A stretch of 64,000 nt of DNA, from contig NC_135777.1 of assembly GCF_028453695.1 (NCBI RefSeq), forward strand, positions 4,857,286 through 4,921,285, written 5' to 3'. This document shows, piece by piece, positions 1 through 12,431 of the stretch (the first letter of the stretch is position 1; the number at the start of each line of letters is the position of its first letter). The translations under genes were made by a program, and so were the position numbers. This DNA is from Augochlora pura. Lineage: Eukaryota > Arthropoda > Insecta > Hymenoptera > Halictidae. The notes under the pieces were generated by a model, which was not told the DNA's origin, did not search any database, and saw nothing but the letters and a program-made list of their open reading frames with translations.

Positions 1-3000
1 TCATCGAGAGACGTCGGGGATGATTCTCGAAATAGGTCGCCCCGAATTATGGCTCGGTATTTAAAACGCGATTCGAATAGCGGGGTTAGTTTCCATAAAC
101 TTTAAAAGCTCGTCCGACCCAATGCTCGCAGCCTATTAATAACGAAGCCCGTACATTAGTCGAAAATAATCTCCGAACGTTTCCGAACATTTAAAGACAT
201 GGAAGCGGAATCGATGCTTGTGTAATTGCGAATTTTGGCCGCGCGCAACGATCCCGGTGTTTCGAAACGAAAGTAGTCGAGCCGATCCTAAGATAGCTGT
301 TTCCGGGAGACCCGATTCCCAAAGCCGGAAGTGGTTCTAATTAAATAAATGAGACCCCCCGAGTATTCGGAAAAAGTGCCCGGAAATAATTAAAACGTGT
401 AATTATCCGCCGACGGGGGCGTTCTTCGTTAATTCTACGGATAATATCGCGGCGGAGGGCTCTCCCCCCACCCTTTTTTAGTTTCACTATAAATTGCGAG
501 CGCGCTCGAGAATATCGAAGGGTCTATTCGGCTCACGGCTCCCGCCGCCGCGGAACGCCCAATCGTCCAATTATAATTTCAATCATCGAACACAGGCGGG
601 GGAGTTAATATTCTATCTCGCCGGCTCTGTAAACAGGAAAATCCATCTGTTGCTCCCCGGAAGGGTATCATGCTCGAGTGGAAAACTAATACGCGCCGCG
701 TGATCCATTAATATTATTACGAGCGCGGGCGCACTCTTTGTCCGTTTCATCGGACTCTAAATAAGGCCGGCTAAAAAAGGGGCTCCGACGCAGCCGGGCT
801 GCGTTAATTCCTTTTAATCCCCGCTACATTACGGACGCCAGGAATTACGGACAATTTAAAGGAATTATGCGAGACGCTATTGTTACATCGGACACATGCG
901 TTTTACACGCGAGGAAATTCGTTCGCGCGTTCCTCGTTTATTCCCGAAGAACAGCGAATGAAAATTTTGAAAACCGTAGGGTTACCCCTTTTGTATCGCA
1001 GTGAGAAAAAATCTGACTTTTCGATCCGCGTTCCTCTGCTAATTAACGTCGAGGCAGCCCCGAGAGATCAGGCGGGGGTTCCGGAAGCGAGGGATCGGTC
1101 CGATAGGCGATCGAACCACCCGGCGAAAAATTTACCCTCGGGCCCGGCTCATTATCGGACGAAAAACAATGTATATAATGCATATTAGCCCCCCGCGGTT
1201 GAAGAGCAATGCTAACTGGGAATGATCGTTTTCGAAATCACTCGCCACCCCATATATACCTTGATCTCGACCTCGACCGGCCGGATAAAGACAGAGCGAT
1301 CCGAGCGAGCCGAGCGAGCGGAGGCCTGTACAAGGATGGAAACCTGTTCAAAGTTTCGCAATTTGAAACCGGAACGGAATATTCCTGTTAGCAGGCACTG
1401 TCGGTATTAGAACGAGTCTTCCTCTCTATCTGCTCGCCTCGGCGTCCCTGTGCCCCTCTCCGCCCCCTATCGTCCTCCTCCGCCCCTGTTCGCGGCCTCA
1501 CCCCAGCCTCGACTGACAGAGGGGGTGGTACCTCCCTCTAACTCACTCATTTCCAGCTTCATTCATGTTCTCCTATTGATTTACTTCCTGTTCGTCCGTT
1601 CCAGCCGCGCGCGCGGCTCCAGCTCTTTCTTCCCCAAATAATTTTTCCGGAGCTCGTTCTTCCATCTAATTACCCCGTTCTTTATTCTCGGATTATACTC
1701 GTTAACTTAATTATTAATCTCGGTCAGGCGTAGACTTCTATCTATTGGCTCTGCGCCCCTCCCATTCTCCTTTACTCGGCCTGCTCGCGGCACCCGGTAA
1801 TTGTTTCCGAAAGCTGCGAGCCGAGAAAATGACATCTGATCGCTCGCTCGCGCGCTCAGGTTCTTCGTTTTCAATTAATCCCGCGTCGTTACTATTGTTC
1901 GGGACGTTACGGAAGACAGAGAGCTAGACTTTTCGCAAAATACTGCGCCGTTTAAAGTCAATAGCAGACCGCGCGGCGGGTCTTGCGGTCTCGCGGTCTC
2001 GCGGTACGTTGAACTCGTTTCGATGTCGATTACAAAGTAGCACACACCGTCGGCTATCGACCATCTCGAAACTACCTAAATTACTCCCGCTCGGTCGTGT
2101 TCCTTAACGGGAGCATCAACAAAAGTAATTTATACAATCTTCGCGGGGCTAGAGCCGGCGGAAAATTATACGAAGACCGTGGGTTCGGCGCGACACTGAA
2201 TTTTTACCATCGGCCGAGTCTGGGGACACGATCGTCGATCAAGGTGTGGAACGGAAACGTTCGTCAGGCACGATGCAATTTTATTGTTCCGTTCCGCCGA
2301 CGACGACGACGACGACGAGAATCGATAGCGAATAAAATATGATTTTTCGACGGCGTTGCTTCGTTCATCTCGTCGAGAAGAATTCGAGTCTCTGTTATTT
2401 GTGCAGATAAAATGCTACGGTCTTGGAACGGTGATTAAAAACTCCCGAGATCGTAATAAATTCTGCTAATAATTTAAATTCCGGTAATAGATTCTGCTCG
2501 ATGTGAATGCGAAAAGGAAACGTTGTGTTATTGTTACGTGGGTGTAGAGGCGCGTAGCTACAATGTTAAAGGATATCTCGAACGAAGAGGGTGAGATCCT
2601 AGAACACGGGAGCCGGCGTCGCGCAGGGGATAATGTTATTCAGTGGATAGTGGAGCAGGTGCGACAATCTAGCGGATCGAATTGGTAAAAATTCAACTGA
2701 AATATCACTCGACGGGAGTGAAGGGAGTGCTCAGCGTCTTGCATGTTTAAGCGGCGCCACCGGCTTGTAAATATGCAAGACCGATACGCGATGGAACGCC
2801 TCAAATATGTATGCGCCGGGTAACCATCAGGCGGCGGACTGTCCTCTAAGTTTCTATCTATCTTTTTCCCGGGCGTTATCCCTATTTACAATTCATTTGC
2901 TCCCATTCTCGCTCGCTCTCTTTCCCACCGCGTTCTCTGTCTCTCCGCGGCCCTTTCGTCGCCGCTGATCCATCAATCCTCTCGGATCGCGACAGGGGTC

Positions 3001-3605
3001 GTTCGTGTTCCGGCCCCGGTGTGCCGCGCGTTCCGAGAACTGTTCCCTGCTCATCATCCCCCCGCCGCGCGCCTCCATTAGATATCCCGGCTGCTATCCC
3101 GGAATCCCCGGTGACAGCGCGACGACGACGCTACACGGCTCGTCTCCCGAGAGGTTAACGCGAGCCGACAGTACGAGGAGCAGTTATGAAGCGCGCTGTG
3201 CATCCGTGTCAAAGGCATACCATGGAACACTGGCACACGAATTGGTCGAATTTCGAAACCTTCCGCCCTCACCCACGCAGACGGTACACACCGCCGTGTG
3301 CGCGAGATATCCTTTGACACAGTCGAGAATCACAATTAGAATACTCGCGGAGGATGTCGGAGCGGCAGCCGGAGTCGGTTTCCCCGCGACTGATCATTAC
3401 CCGCGTGAAAACTCGCCTCGGGTTCTTCCGTTCCACCCCCCTCTGTCCCCCCACCCCCCTCCCAGCCAATTGCCCCTAATTTACGGAGATTTTATCTCAT
3501 TTTTCGACGGGATAATTCCGCAGTGATTTTCTTCGGAACTTCGGCGACGCGGAATATTTCATACATTTATCTTTTAATCGTCTCTTTTATTCAACGGCAT
3601 TTGCA
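1..3605. other. Gene-free CpG-rich background
   Basis: No coding region, RNA gene or transposon is recognisable here. Open frames of 60-170 codons occur on both strands, but they overlap one another, have no domain motifs and consist largely of Arg, Ser and Pro, as expected by chance where CpG is frequent and stop codons are scarce. The only structured sequence I see is the short trinucleotide tract near 2.3 kb. Short regulatory sites could be present but cannot be called without a comparison species. Confidence 0.6.
2298..2319. repeat. (CGA)n microsatellite
   Basis: Seven perfect CGA triplets lie in otherwise unique sequence. The tract does not sit in a credible coding frame. Confidence 0.9.
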
Positions 3606-3691
3606 GAATAATATTTGTCGAATAATAATTGTCGAATAATAATTGTCGAATAATAATTGTCGAATAATAATTGTCGAATAATATTTGTCGA
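3606..3691. repeat. 14-bp AT-rich minisatellite
   Basis: The unit CGAATAATAATTGT is repeated about six times head to tail. CG steps fall exactly 14 bases apart at 3619, 3633, 3647, 3661, 3675 and 3689. The outermost units differ by one or two bases (ATATTTGT instead of ATAATTGT), and the central units are identical, which indicates recent expansion. Confidence 0.9.
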
Positions 3692-5040
3692 ACTATTCAC
3701 AAAAAAAGATGATTAATACTTGTGGAAAGACATGCTTAATTTCTAGATGCAGCGAACAACAAAATGACGCTTGTTCGAGGTTGGAGTAAAACTTCAGTTC
3801 GATCGATCCGAGCACGTTCTTCGCAGTCTTACCCGGCCGCTGTTAGAAAAATGACTTCGCGAGGAACGCCGACTACTCGAATTCAATATATCCTCGTAAA
3901 ATCAAATTGACACGATCTATTGACTCGATTTCTATTGGCACGATGGAACGACTCTTCTTCGTGCCACGGACGGTATTCGAAATCGATCGAACCGATACGA
4001 ACTTTTTAATTATTTCAACCGTCTCCTGAAACATTTCCTCGCGTATTAGTGTTCGCGTTTTATACTTCCGGGAATCGATAAGTCTGTAAATAATTCCAGA
4101 TGTTGCGAAGACATTTCTGGACAGTCTCGATAGAAATTGCTTCGGTCGTCGATCGCGAGGACAGTTTGAAAAGCAATTCCGTGAAAAATCTTCGCCGCGA
4201 AAGTATTTCGAAAAATCGTGTTCTGCTCACCGTCTGCGATTTTCCCAGGTGAAAGACGGCCGGACGCCGGTTACGATTGGCAACAACTGCAGACTACTCG
4301 AACCCTTCTGTCAGCGGGTTGAACGACGATGCGAAGGGTCGAGGTGGACCGGGCGGAACAGAACTGTGCACCACATGATTACCACTGATTACCGCAACAC
4401 TTTAGCACGCCGACGGTAGTGGGAATGTTCGCGGCGACATGACAGTAAGCCGGCCGCGTTCACTACCAATAAGAGTATCTCGCGATACGTGGCCCTGTCG
4501 GCGACTAACTTGAGAGTTCGAGTTCGAGTTCGGCCACGCGGCTGCCAGTAACAGCGCGCAATTGGTTCGCGCAGCCTATGCCACGGGCAGGGACGAGGCA
4601 GCCAGGTAGCAACGAGACCCCCGACGCCACTTCGCGAACTTCCGGTAAACAGAAACACCGCGGGAGAGGTGTCTGCTTGTCATAGCGGGTCCACGCAACA
4701 GCTGAGAACCGTCCGGACCCGTCCCCGAGCCGCCCCTATCCGCCCCTCCCCCCTTTCCGACCCGGCCCCGACCCAGCCCCGGGTAATCCTAATGGGTTTC
4801 TTGAGGATCGTTTGCAGCCCGCGAGTAATTAAAGTTGGGATCCGCGGCCGTGTTTCGTGAATGGGGGCTTACCACCCCTTCTTCTCTTCTTCAACCCCTT
4901 CGCCGCCGGCCCCGTCTCGCGCGCGCGCCCGCACCCTTTGTTCTCCCAGGACACGCCGCCGCTGAGTTATCGTTGCGTTTATTGCTAATTGTGCGTACGC
5001 TGATCCGTAATTAACGCGGTTGCCGGATTAACCCGCTGCG

Positions 5041-5077
5041 ACGCCGTGCCGCGCCACGCCGCGCCGCGCCGCGCCAT
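5041..5077. repeat. Imperfect GCGCC/GTGCC pentamer tract
   Basis: Degenerate 5-bp units of GCGCC, GTGCC and CACGCC run together, the same motif as the purer tract 430 bases downstream. Confidence 0.75.
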
Positions 5078-5499
5078 GGCGTGGGCTCTGCTAATGAAGA
5101 TTTTTAAGTGATTCCGGTGAATTAGGATGGCCCTTGCACGCCCGGGGAGCTAGCGAATACGGGCGAGTTTCGAGGCGGACAGTTTTTGCTGCCGCGGAGT
5201 GCTGCGAAATAAACTTTCGACGAACGACTTTCGCGTGCGCGTTTCACCTCCGTTTTCAGGATGTCGAGCTGCTGCGAGTAGCTGAATATCGACGTGACGT
5301 CGGCGGCGCAGCGAAGGTGTCGATAACGGACGGTCGAGGATCGATCGATCGCGGCCTCAATCACTTTCGCTGTTCGTCTATTTCCGAGCGACGTATCGCA
5401 AGAATCAGACGGAGCGGCGATTAAAATACAATTACACGCGCAGGCGTGATGCGAGGTTTGAATTTTGCAATGGATTTTTCGGATCCGCCGTAGAATGCC

Positions 5500-5532
5500 G
5501 TCGTGCCGTGCCGTGCCGTGCCGTGCCGTGCC
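5500..5532. repeat. (GTGCC)n pentanucleotide repeat
   Basis: About six head-to-tail copies of GTGCC followed by a short CA run. It matches the diverged tract at 5041-5077, so one pentamer appears to have expanded twice within half a kilobase. Confidence 0.9.
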
Positions 5533-6661
5533 ACACACACGCGTCCCGGTGATAAAGGGCCGCGCGAAATCTCCGTCAACCAATTCGAATAATAGCTGCT
5601 GATGAAACATCGTTATGGAAGAGCAAAACTCGATACATCGAAGTCACCGAGACCGCGAATTCAGGGTTACCTTTGATCCGATAATCCAGCTGGAAATTTA
5701 AGCAGATTTGAACAGAGACGCTCGGTGAATTCCGCATTGAAACCGAGTACCGGTAACCGTGTTTGCCGCGATGTGATTACACGCGCGATTCAAAGCAGTC
5801 TGCGCCCAACCTGACGAGATTAAACCCCCGCGCATTTTCGACTGTTAATGTCAGTCAGGCGGATCCAAGCCGCGTCTCATTTTTAATTAAAATTCATCCG
5901 CCGCGAGAGCCGGCGCAAAGTATTCCCCCGGCCTCGCCGGAGAGCTCCGCTCGCTCCATCGACCGCTGTAAAGAGAAGAAATATTTTCGCTAACTCGAAA
6001 GATTTCAATAAATTTTAAATAAACCCCGGCCCGTCGCTCCGCGACGCTCCTAACGTATTGGAATACATTCCGCGGATATTGCCGTCGCGTATTATCCATT
6101 CATAGATTCAGCCGCAACGTCCGTCCCTCGACACTTGTCCCTGCGACCGAGCCTTCGATTAAACATTTCGCGAACTGTTTAAACATCCTGCGTGTCCATC
6201 GTCGAACATGTGGATTAACAATACTTGGCATTATTTAACTTGGCAGACGCGGTCTGCGATTTAATTCCACGCTGAAACACAATCTCTCTGAGAAATCCAA
6301 CTCCTTGGAGGAAGCTGCGGCTTCTACCGGTTGCGTGGCATCCTCCGCTGAAAAAAACTCGGTCCAGCCGGGCTCACGAGAACCCCGCAATTCCTGTTCT
6401 TTCAATGGACCCAAGCCCCGGCCGGCAGGGAACCCGCGATCCGGGACGAGCAACAGTTCACGCGTTGAACAAACGAAGACGTCTCTCTCTTTCTCTCGTC
6501 GGCTGGCGCACAACCCAAGCCTCATCGACGTTCCGCCCGCCGTTTTTCGCCCCCCATCGCTTCCGTTCTTTGTAAATTAAGCCCTGGCCGCCTGGAAAGG
6601 CCACCCAACGCTGCAGCCGGACCGTCGCAACGCGGCGCGGCGCAGCGCGGTTCGTCGACGT

Positions 6662-6693
6662 GCTCTCTCTCTATCCCTCTCTCTCTCTCTCTC
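6662..6693. repeat. CT microsatellite
   Basis: Interrupted (CT)n tract with one TATCC interruption. Confidence 0.9.
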
Positions 6694-8137
6694 GGCAGCA
6701 CTTTAATTAAAGGGGCGCGTTCGTAATCGTGTCCGAGTTCGCGTGCACGCCGATGTTTTTCCTGGCGCGAGCCGCACGGCAATTTCGTCCGCGGTGAAAT
6801 GACGCGTGCGAGTTGTCGCAAATTGCGAGAGGCAGGCCGGAAATTAGCAGCGGAGGGCGGACAGGGGACGCCGGGCTAACCCGCAAGCCTGCGTAGCATC
6901 ACCCGACCCCTCGGCGAAGCACCTGGGAACGCTCGAGAGAAAGGTATTCTTCGCCCCACCGTGTAGTTTTTTTTATTAAGAAGCGGCACGCTGTTGTCGC
7001 AGCTTGAAACCCGTTTCTTTGCCGTTGCATGGTCCTTCCCGACGAGGAAATTTGTTTTTCATAGCGTCGGGGTCGGATCGTTTTTTCATCAGCCATTTTT
7101 CGAAATTCTCCGCGCCAATTCGTACACGGTCGACGAACCATCGCTGTCCGATTCGGTCGTGAAATGTCCAATCCGCGTATAGATTGGCCAATTTAGGGAA
7201 TGGCGAAGGGCTGGACGGTCTTTTCAAGGGCGCCGGTTTCTCTACGGTTTCCGCGACGAGAACGGTCGCTCGATGAATTACGCGATGCATCACCCGCCCG
7301 AGAGCTTTGTTTTATGAATAATTCTGACGGCGTCAAGATCCATCAATCCTGCTGCCAGGGAATATTTCTTCGGCTCCCTTCTCGGCGCAGCTTTTTGTCC
7401 GGAATTTGCTCGGGATTCTGTGTGTAACGTTCCGTAACAAGACCGGTCATGAGAAGTTTCCTTCTTCTCCCGACTTCCATTCCGAGACTATGATAAATTG
7501 TTTTCGCGTAGTTGCCCGAGTTCGCCGCCTGATACAATGGAAATCTTTTCCGCGGTCAGAGCTCCGCGGGCTCTCGCGAAGAAATCCTTTATAAACTCGT
7601 CCCCCTTCTTTCTCTATCCATCTATTTGCACGTCTCTTTTCCCCCGCCGAGTCTCGCCATAAAAATTTTTCGATCCGCATAGGCAGAGCGAGAGATCACG
7701 GAGTTGAACGCTTCTCCCAGCTCCGTTTTTTTATCGGGTCACGATCTCATTCCCGAAGAGGAGAACGTGGAATTATATCCCGACGCGTTGTTCTTCTCCG
7801 TTCCGCGGCTCCGCCCGCGCGCCTTCTTTACGCCGCTCGCCGCGAACTTTTCTTTTAATTAAGGCGCGAACAGAATTATTATTACCCGGTCTTTCCTCGT
7901 TTCGGTGCGCCCGGTCATTCCCGAACAAATTGCCGACAGTTTATTGCGCGACCGCTTTTTCTGAACTTTGAACTAATACGCGGCGCGTTACTTTTACGCA
8001 AGTTGCGCGCCGGCAAGTGGAATGCGAATCTGATGCATCGCTTTTGTTTTCAATCGCGCGCGGGAACGCGCCGCTGGTACAGACACGTCAGAAGTTGGGC
8101 ACGATTAAAGGAGAAGATCGCTTATCACGAGGGGCAA

Positions 8138-8340
8138 TTAACACGTTAAGCGCCACGCGCCGGTCCCTAGGAATCGACGCAAGACTTTTCGGTCCAAATT
8201 GACCAAACAAAAAGCGATATCGCATAATTTAAATGTTCAGTCTCACAAGTACGCATAGGACCGACACATTCGCCGCGATAGAAGCACGAAAAATCTAACG
8301 TCGGTCCGTAGGGACCGGCGCGTGGCGCTTAACGTGTTAA
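8138..8340. mobile_element. TTAA-flanked MITE, family a (copy 1)
   Basis: A 203-bp non-coding element. Both ends begin TTAACACGTTAAGCGCCACG, and the inverted repeat is identical for 32 bases counted from the outer TTAA. TTAA on both sides is the target duplication of the piggyBac superfamily. A second TTAA lies eight bases inside each end (8146-8149 and 8329-8332), so the true boundary could be either. Just inside the right end CGGTCC and GGACCG form a hairpin with a 4-base loop. It has no coding capacity, so mobilisation would need a transposase supplied in trans. A related copy is at 51736-52060. The long perfect inverted repeat suggests a fairly young insertion. Confidence 0.85.
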
Positions 8341-8582
8341 AGCGAGCAGAAAGACCTGATTTAATTTGAACTTACGACGAAGTTAAGCGGTACAGGTCTG
8401 CCACGTGTCGGACAAGATTTAAACAGCAGTATTATAGCTGTGTACGATACAAAACGGGAAATTCGATGTGAAATCATTGCAAGCACGGTGGCAGAGCGCA
8501 TCTAGGCGGGTGGGCGACGATCGGCTAATTACGCGAACTCGTTGGACCGCGTAGAGAACCTAGTATCGTGATACAGCGGCAG

Positions 8583-8643
8583 GAGAGAGATAAAGCGAGA
8601 GAGGAAGAGAGAGAGAGAGAGAGAGAGGGAGTGAGAGAGAGAG
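8583..8643. repeat. GA microsatellite
   Basis: About 60 bases of interrupted (GA)n on the + strand. Confidence 0.9.
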
Positions 8644-8831
8644 TCGGGACACGGGTGGCGAAATTTGCAGCCGGCCGGCCGGCCGGGTAGACGCGGCTTG
8701 AAATTTGCATTCTGGAAATCTCTGTCGCGCGAAACGGAAGCCAAACGGCGGAGCACGTCGGCTAACTTTTCCACCGCACCGACAGCTCGACGTTTGGATC
8801 CCAGAAAATCCTGTGTAAACCCTCTGACTGC

Positions 8832-8867
8832 CTTCTCTCTCTCTCTCTCTCGCTCTCTCTCCTCTCC
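8832..8867. repeat. CT microsatellite
   Basis: Interrupted (CT)n tract about 190 bases downstream of the GA tract. The two are complementary and could fold back on each other in single strands. Confidence 0.9.
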
Positions 8868-9403
8868 CTACCGAAGAACTCTAATGCCCGAAAGGCAGTG
8901 AACTACTAAACTGACTGCGCGGTGTAACGAACCCGGCCCGGCCCGGTCGGAGGAGTGCTTTCAATTCTAATCACCTGCCCGGGATACTTATTACATACCA
9001 CGAGGGTCTCGCGGCTAAATCAAATTAAACATCGCGAGTCCACTTTGAAAACTGATCGCTTGAAAATGCGGTGATACACTGAGCGACAAAATGATAGGAC
9101 ATCCGTAAATTTTGCGTGTTTCTCAAAACAAATAATGCATAGAATGGTTTTGCATGTAGCTGTGTAAACAGTACCCCTTCTTTATTAACACGTGAGAAAA
9201 CAGACACTGATTATGTTTTTTAACAGGAATTATATCTGTTTATGTAAAAGGCGAGTACGACAAAATGATAGAACACGTGCAGAAAAGATATGATTTTTAT
9301 TTAATTTTAATGCTTTATTTTATTTCAATAATGTGTACACATTCCTTTCTTCTCGAGAACCGCTAACGTTCTCCTAGGTAGTGATTTACGTAATTATATA
9401 ATT

Positions 9404-9637
9404 TTATGATTTATATAATTTTTTTAAATAACTACGAAAAATTGTGTTCCAACCTTCTTCAATCGCGGCTTTTAACTCTTCAATTGAATTAAATTGTCTA
9501 CATTTTCTGTAGACGTGACGAGATAACTGTCCCCAGACATTTTCAATAATATTCAAATCTGATGATCTCGCCGGCCGAGGTGAAAGTTGAATATTATTTG
9601 ATTGAAAATATTGTTTTACCGCTTTGGCCGTATGCAC
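9404..9637 (-). pseudogene. Tc1-like transposase C-terminal remnant
   Basis: This 77-codon frame on the minus strand keeps the C-terminal part of a Tc1-family DDE transposase. The segment HTAKAVKQYF corresponds to the region after the second catalytic Asp. SSDLNIIENVWG carries the final catalytic Glu, followed by a helical tail ending in LKKLYKS. Upstream, the expected DNDPKH-like motif is replaced by unrelated residues (KESVH), so the second catalytic Asp is lost, and the N-terminal DNA-binding half is absent. The start codon here is an internal Met, not a real start. It lies entirely inside the TA-1 element and cannot encode an active enzyme. Confidence 0.88.
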
Positions 9638-9947
9638 CGACTCCTTAAAATAATTTTTGTCTCGGTTTTATTTAATTCGGTACCACGGCCCATTTTGAAA
9701 GACGTAAACTAATATTTTTAAATATCTAATTACTTAATCTTTATTATTCACTGCTTATTATTGAAAAATAAACTATTTGAATATCATTTGATGATAGCCT
9801 TTTTAACAGGCAATTTGCTACCGACTTCTCTGTTACTATTGTTCTATCATTTTGTCGTTCCCGGTTTTCATATAAACAGATATAATTCTTGGAAAACCAC
9901 GCAAACAGTATTCGTAGTTTCGTGTACTACTGAAATAAGGATACCGT

Positions 9948-10247
9948 TTAACCCTAGAAAGATAACCATATGACAACGTACGTAAAAGATAACCATACGC
10001 TTCAGAGGCGCATGCTTTTCTAAGGCGTCAATTTTATACTAACAATGGATATTTATTTAAGTTAATCTAGTCATTTTAAAGGTTTGGCATTATTGTAAAA
10101 ATAAAATGCATTTATATTATATTTTTTTATATTTTAAGTAATTTTAAATTTAAATCACTAGACCTCTATGAAAAATTAACAAAAATCAACAGTCTTCGGT
10201 TTATTTCGCAGGCGCCTCTGCGACGTAGGTTATCTTTCTAGGGTTAA
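9948..10247. mobile_element. piggyBac-type MITE (TTAA family b) nested in TA-1
   Basis: A 300-bp element including TTAA on both sides. The terminal inverted repeat TTAACCCTAGAAAGATAACC is perfect for 20 bases, and its CCCTAGAAAGATA core is the classical piggyBac terminus. Subterminally, AGATAACCATA is repeated directly at the left end and CAGAGGCGC occurs near both ends in inverted orientation. There is no open frame. It sits inside the right arm of the Tc1-like element. Removing it with one TTAA restores the homology between the two Tc1 arms, which shows it inserted after the Tc1 element. A CCCTAGAAAG-type transposase elsewhere in the genome would be needed to move it. Confidence 0.92.
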
Positions 10248-10544
10248 ATAGCTACATTTAAAACCTTTCCATACATTATTGGTTTTGAGAAACCACGAAA
10301 AATTCTGGGGTCTCCCATCATTTTGTCGCGCAGTGTACTTGTTCCAAGCAGAAACTACAATCGATGATTTCCGACGTGTCTCGAATGTCCTGGGTGGGGA
10401 ACAGATTTTTCCTAGCTTTCGCATCGATTGCCACGATATTCGTAGAATAAGAGTAGAAGGAACGATTTTATCGAATGAAAAGAGCGTGCAGATTTTCGAG
10501 GGGGCCGGGATTTCGAGGGCTCGAACGCGTATTGAACTCTGCGC

Positions 10545-10569
10545 GGGGGGGGGGGGGGGGGGGGGGGGG
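10545..10569. repeat. Poly(G) run of 25
   Basis: Twenty-five uninterrupted G residues on the + strand, the longest homopolymer of G or C in the window. Such a run can form G-quadruplexes and is unstable in replication and in sequencing, so the exact length may be an assembly estimate. Confidence 0.9.
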
Positions 10570-12414
10570 CTCGACCGTGTATCAGAATGCCATTTCCTCG
10601 TACCTGGAAAGTAATCTCGTTCCACGGAACCGTCGTCACGGTCGTGTCGCCGGTCGTCACGGTCGTCAACGGGCGACCAGAAGCAGAAAACGGTTTTCCC
10701 AGCGAATAGTATCGAACCGACCTCAGGTGCCACCGTCGAAACTGTACACACGTCGCGCGTCGGCGAGGCGGACCGCCGCGTCGCGTCGCCTCGCGCCGCG
10801 CCGGTATAATTAGCCCGGCGGAGAAGTTTCACCGGCGGAAATCTAATCTCGTGTGCGGGCGCCGCCGTTGGAAACAAAAACCACCAATTTGGCCGAAAAC
10901 CGCTGAAAGAGCAGCTCAATGTCCGTTCAAAGTGTTCGTGTTCCCGGCGATCCCGGTCGCCCGATCTCTCGAAGGTGTCGGAACCTCGAGTGTTTTGCCT
11001 CGGCGAAGCTGGCCGGGGCCCCGACCACCGATTCAAAATCGAAGCCGCGACGCAACTTTCACGGGAGGAAAATCGCCGCCGCAGGAATTTGCGGCGACAC
11101 CCGGAAATTCGCGGAAAAATCAAATCGAGGATGAAATTTTCGGTTTCGACGTCCGCGGGAGCGCGAGAAGATTTTGCGCGAGCAGAAAATGGAACGTCGC
11201 TCCCGTCGCGAATTTTCCCCGCAGATCCTCGCCGCAAATTGGAGGTTTGACAATTTTGCCAATTAAGCACAGTTCATTGCATCGATCAGGGCTGCAGTCT
11301 TGGTGTATCGTGTCGGTCGTGGTTATCCTCGACGCGGCCGCGCTGTAATTCTATCGTTGTAATTATCGGGCGAGCTGGCAATGATGGTGGATTATAGGTA
11401 CTGCTCGTGGCTCAAGTACAACCGGGGAATGTCTGGTTATAGTATAACTGGATGATCCCGACCTATCTGTCGCGTATATTAATAATCGCATTATGTCTCG
11501 TCACGTTTGAATCACCGTGCGCCACGTAGCAGGCGCATTTTCGGGATTCCCGCGAGCCCTGGAACCCGTGGAAGACGATTAAATCCTTGCCGGATCAAAA
11601 ATTCATGCGACTCGGGTGGTGCGAGAATGACGAGCGCCCTATATATACCGATACCGTTCCTCGTTTATCGGTGTCGTTGCGATCCGATTATACACATTAT
11701 CGAGTCATCGAAACGGATACGATAACGATACGATAGCGAAAAAGAAATTCTATTCGCCTAATCGTAAAAGCATAGTCGACATTCCCAGAAGAAAGGGACA
11801 ACTCGCGTAGAGCGCTCAATATCTGTAATACCATCAGCGCGTACCACTCTGACAGTGGACACAACGATTCGGCCATACTTGCCTTCCATCGGCGATTCCT
11901 CGAGGCAGCGCGTAAAACGGCTGTCGACTGATTACATGAAACAAACATCGGTAGCGCGAGCCCTCGATCGCGGCGCCGAAGCGGAAGCGACGTGGTTTTC
12001 CGAGGAAGCGGCTCGCTCGACACGGTGTGTCAAGAACGACGAGGTAGACGATCCTACCCTCTATCGCGATCCTCTTCGTCTAAGTGACTGCGAACGCGGC
12101 CAGCCGACTCACGGAATTACCCTTCAAATTGAATTGCAAAGGGTAACCTCATCCGCATCCATCGTTCGCCGCTGACACGTATGGCCGTTTCCCGGTAGCC
12201 GGCCGATTCGTATCGAAAAATTACACGCTTACCGGCGACGCTGTTCTACCCCCCACCCTGTCCCCTTCCCAACCCTGGTCGCTGTAAACGCAATCCGTGA
12301 TCCTTTATTTTCTCACGATCTCGACCCGTCGACTCCGTTTCCTTTCTATTTCCTTCGCCGAGTCCATTACCGAGAATGGTAACCCCGGATTTCATCGGAC
12401 GGAGAGAACCCCCC

Positions 12415-12431
12415 CGCGCGCGCGCGCGCGC
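12415..12431. repeat. (CG)n tract
   Basis: Alternating CG dinucleotide run of about eight units, a potential left-handed DNA former. Confidence 0.85.

Larger units (their letters stand above)
3700..8130. other. Gene-free CpG-rich background
   Basis: Nothing functional is recognisable apart from the listed simple repeats. The sequence alternates between GC-rich stretches and short TTAATTAA-type patches. No open frame shows a family motif, and the longest overlap equally long antisense frames. Confidence 0.55.
8341..9070. other. Gene-free background with GA/CT microsatellites
   Basis: No gene is seen. The stretch holds the two simple repeats listed separately and a small GGCC-rich patch near 8.67 kb. 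Confidence 0.55.
9077..10335 (-). mobile_element. Degenerate Tc1-like transposon with IR/DR ends (TA-1)
   Basis: Flanked by TA on each side (9075-9076 and 10336-10337). Its ends, CACTGAGCGACAAAATGATA on the left and the complement of CACTGCGCGACAAAATGATG on the right, are inverted repeats. The similarity continues inward for about 200 bases. A second copy of the ACAAAATGATAG motif lies inside each arm (near 9259 and 9843), which is the IR/DR architecture of some Tc1-like elements. Within the minus strand only the 3' end of a transposase frame survives. The right arm is split by a piggyBac-type MITE at 9948-10247. Without that insert the element is about 960 bp, shorter than a typical 1.6-kb Tc1, so it is internally deleted and non-autonomous. 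Confidence 0.9.

Noticed and set aside
10230..11270. Open frame of 346 codons on the minus strand
   Set aside because: It runs across a transposon end and the poly-G tract (read as a proline run), overlaps long frames on the other strand, shows no domain and is dominated by Arg/Ser/Pro. It is expected by chance in stop-poor CpG-rich sequence.
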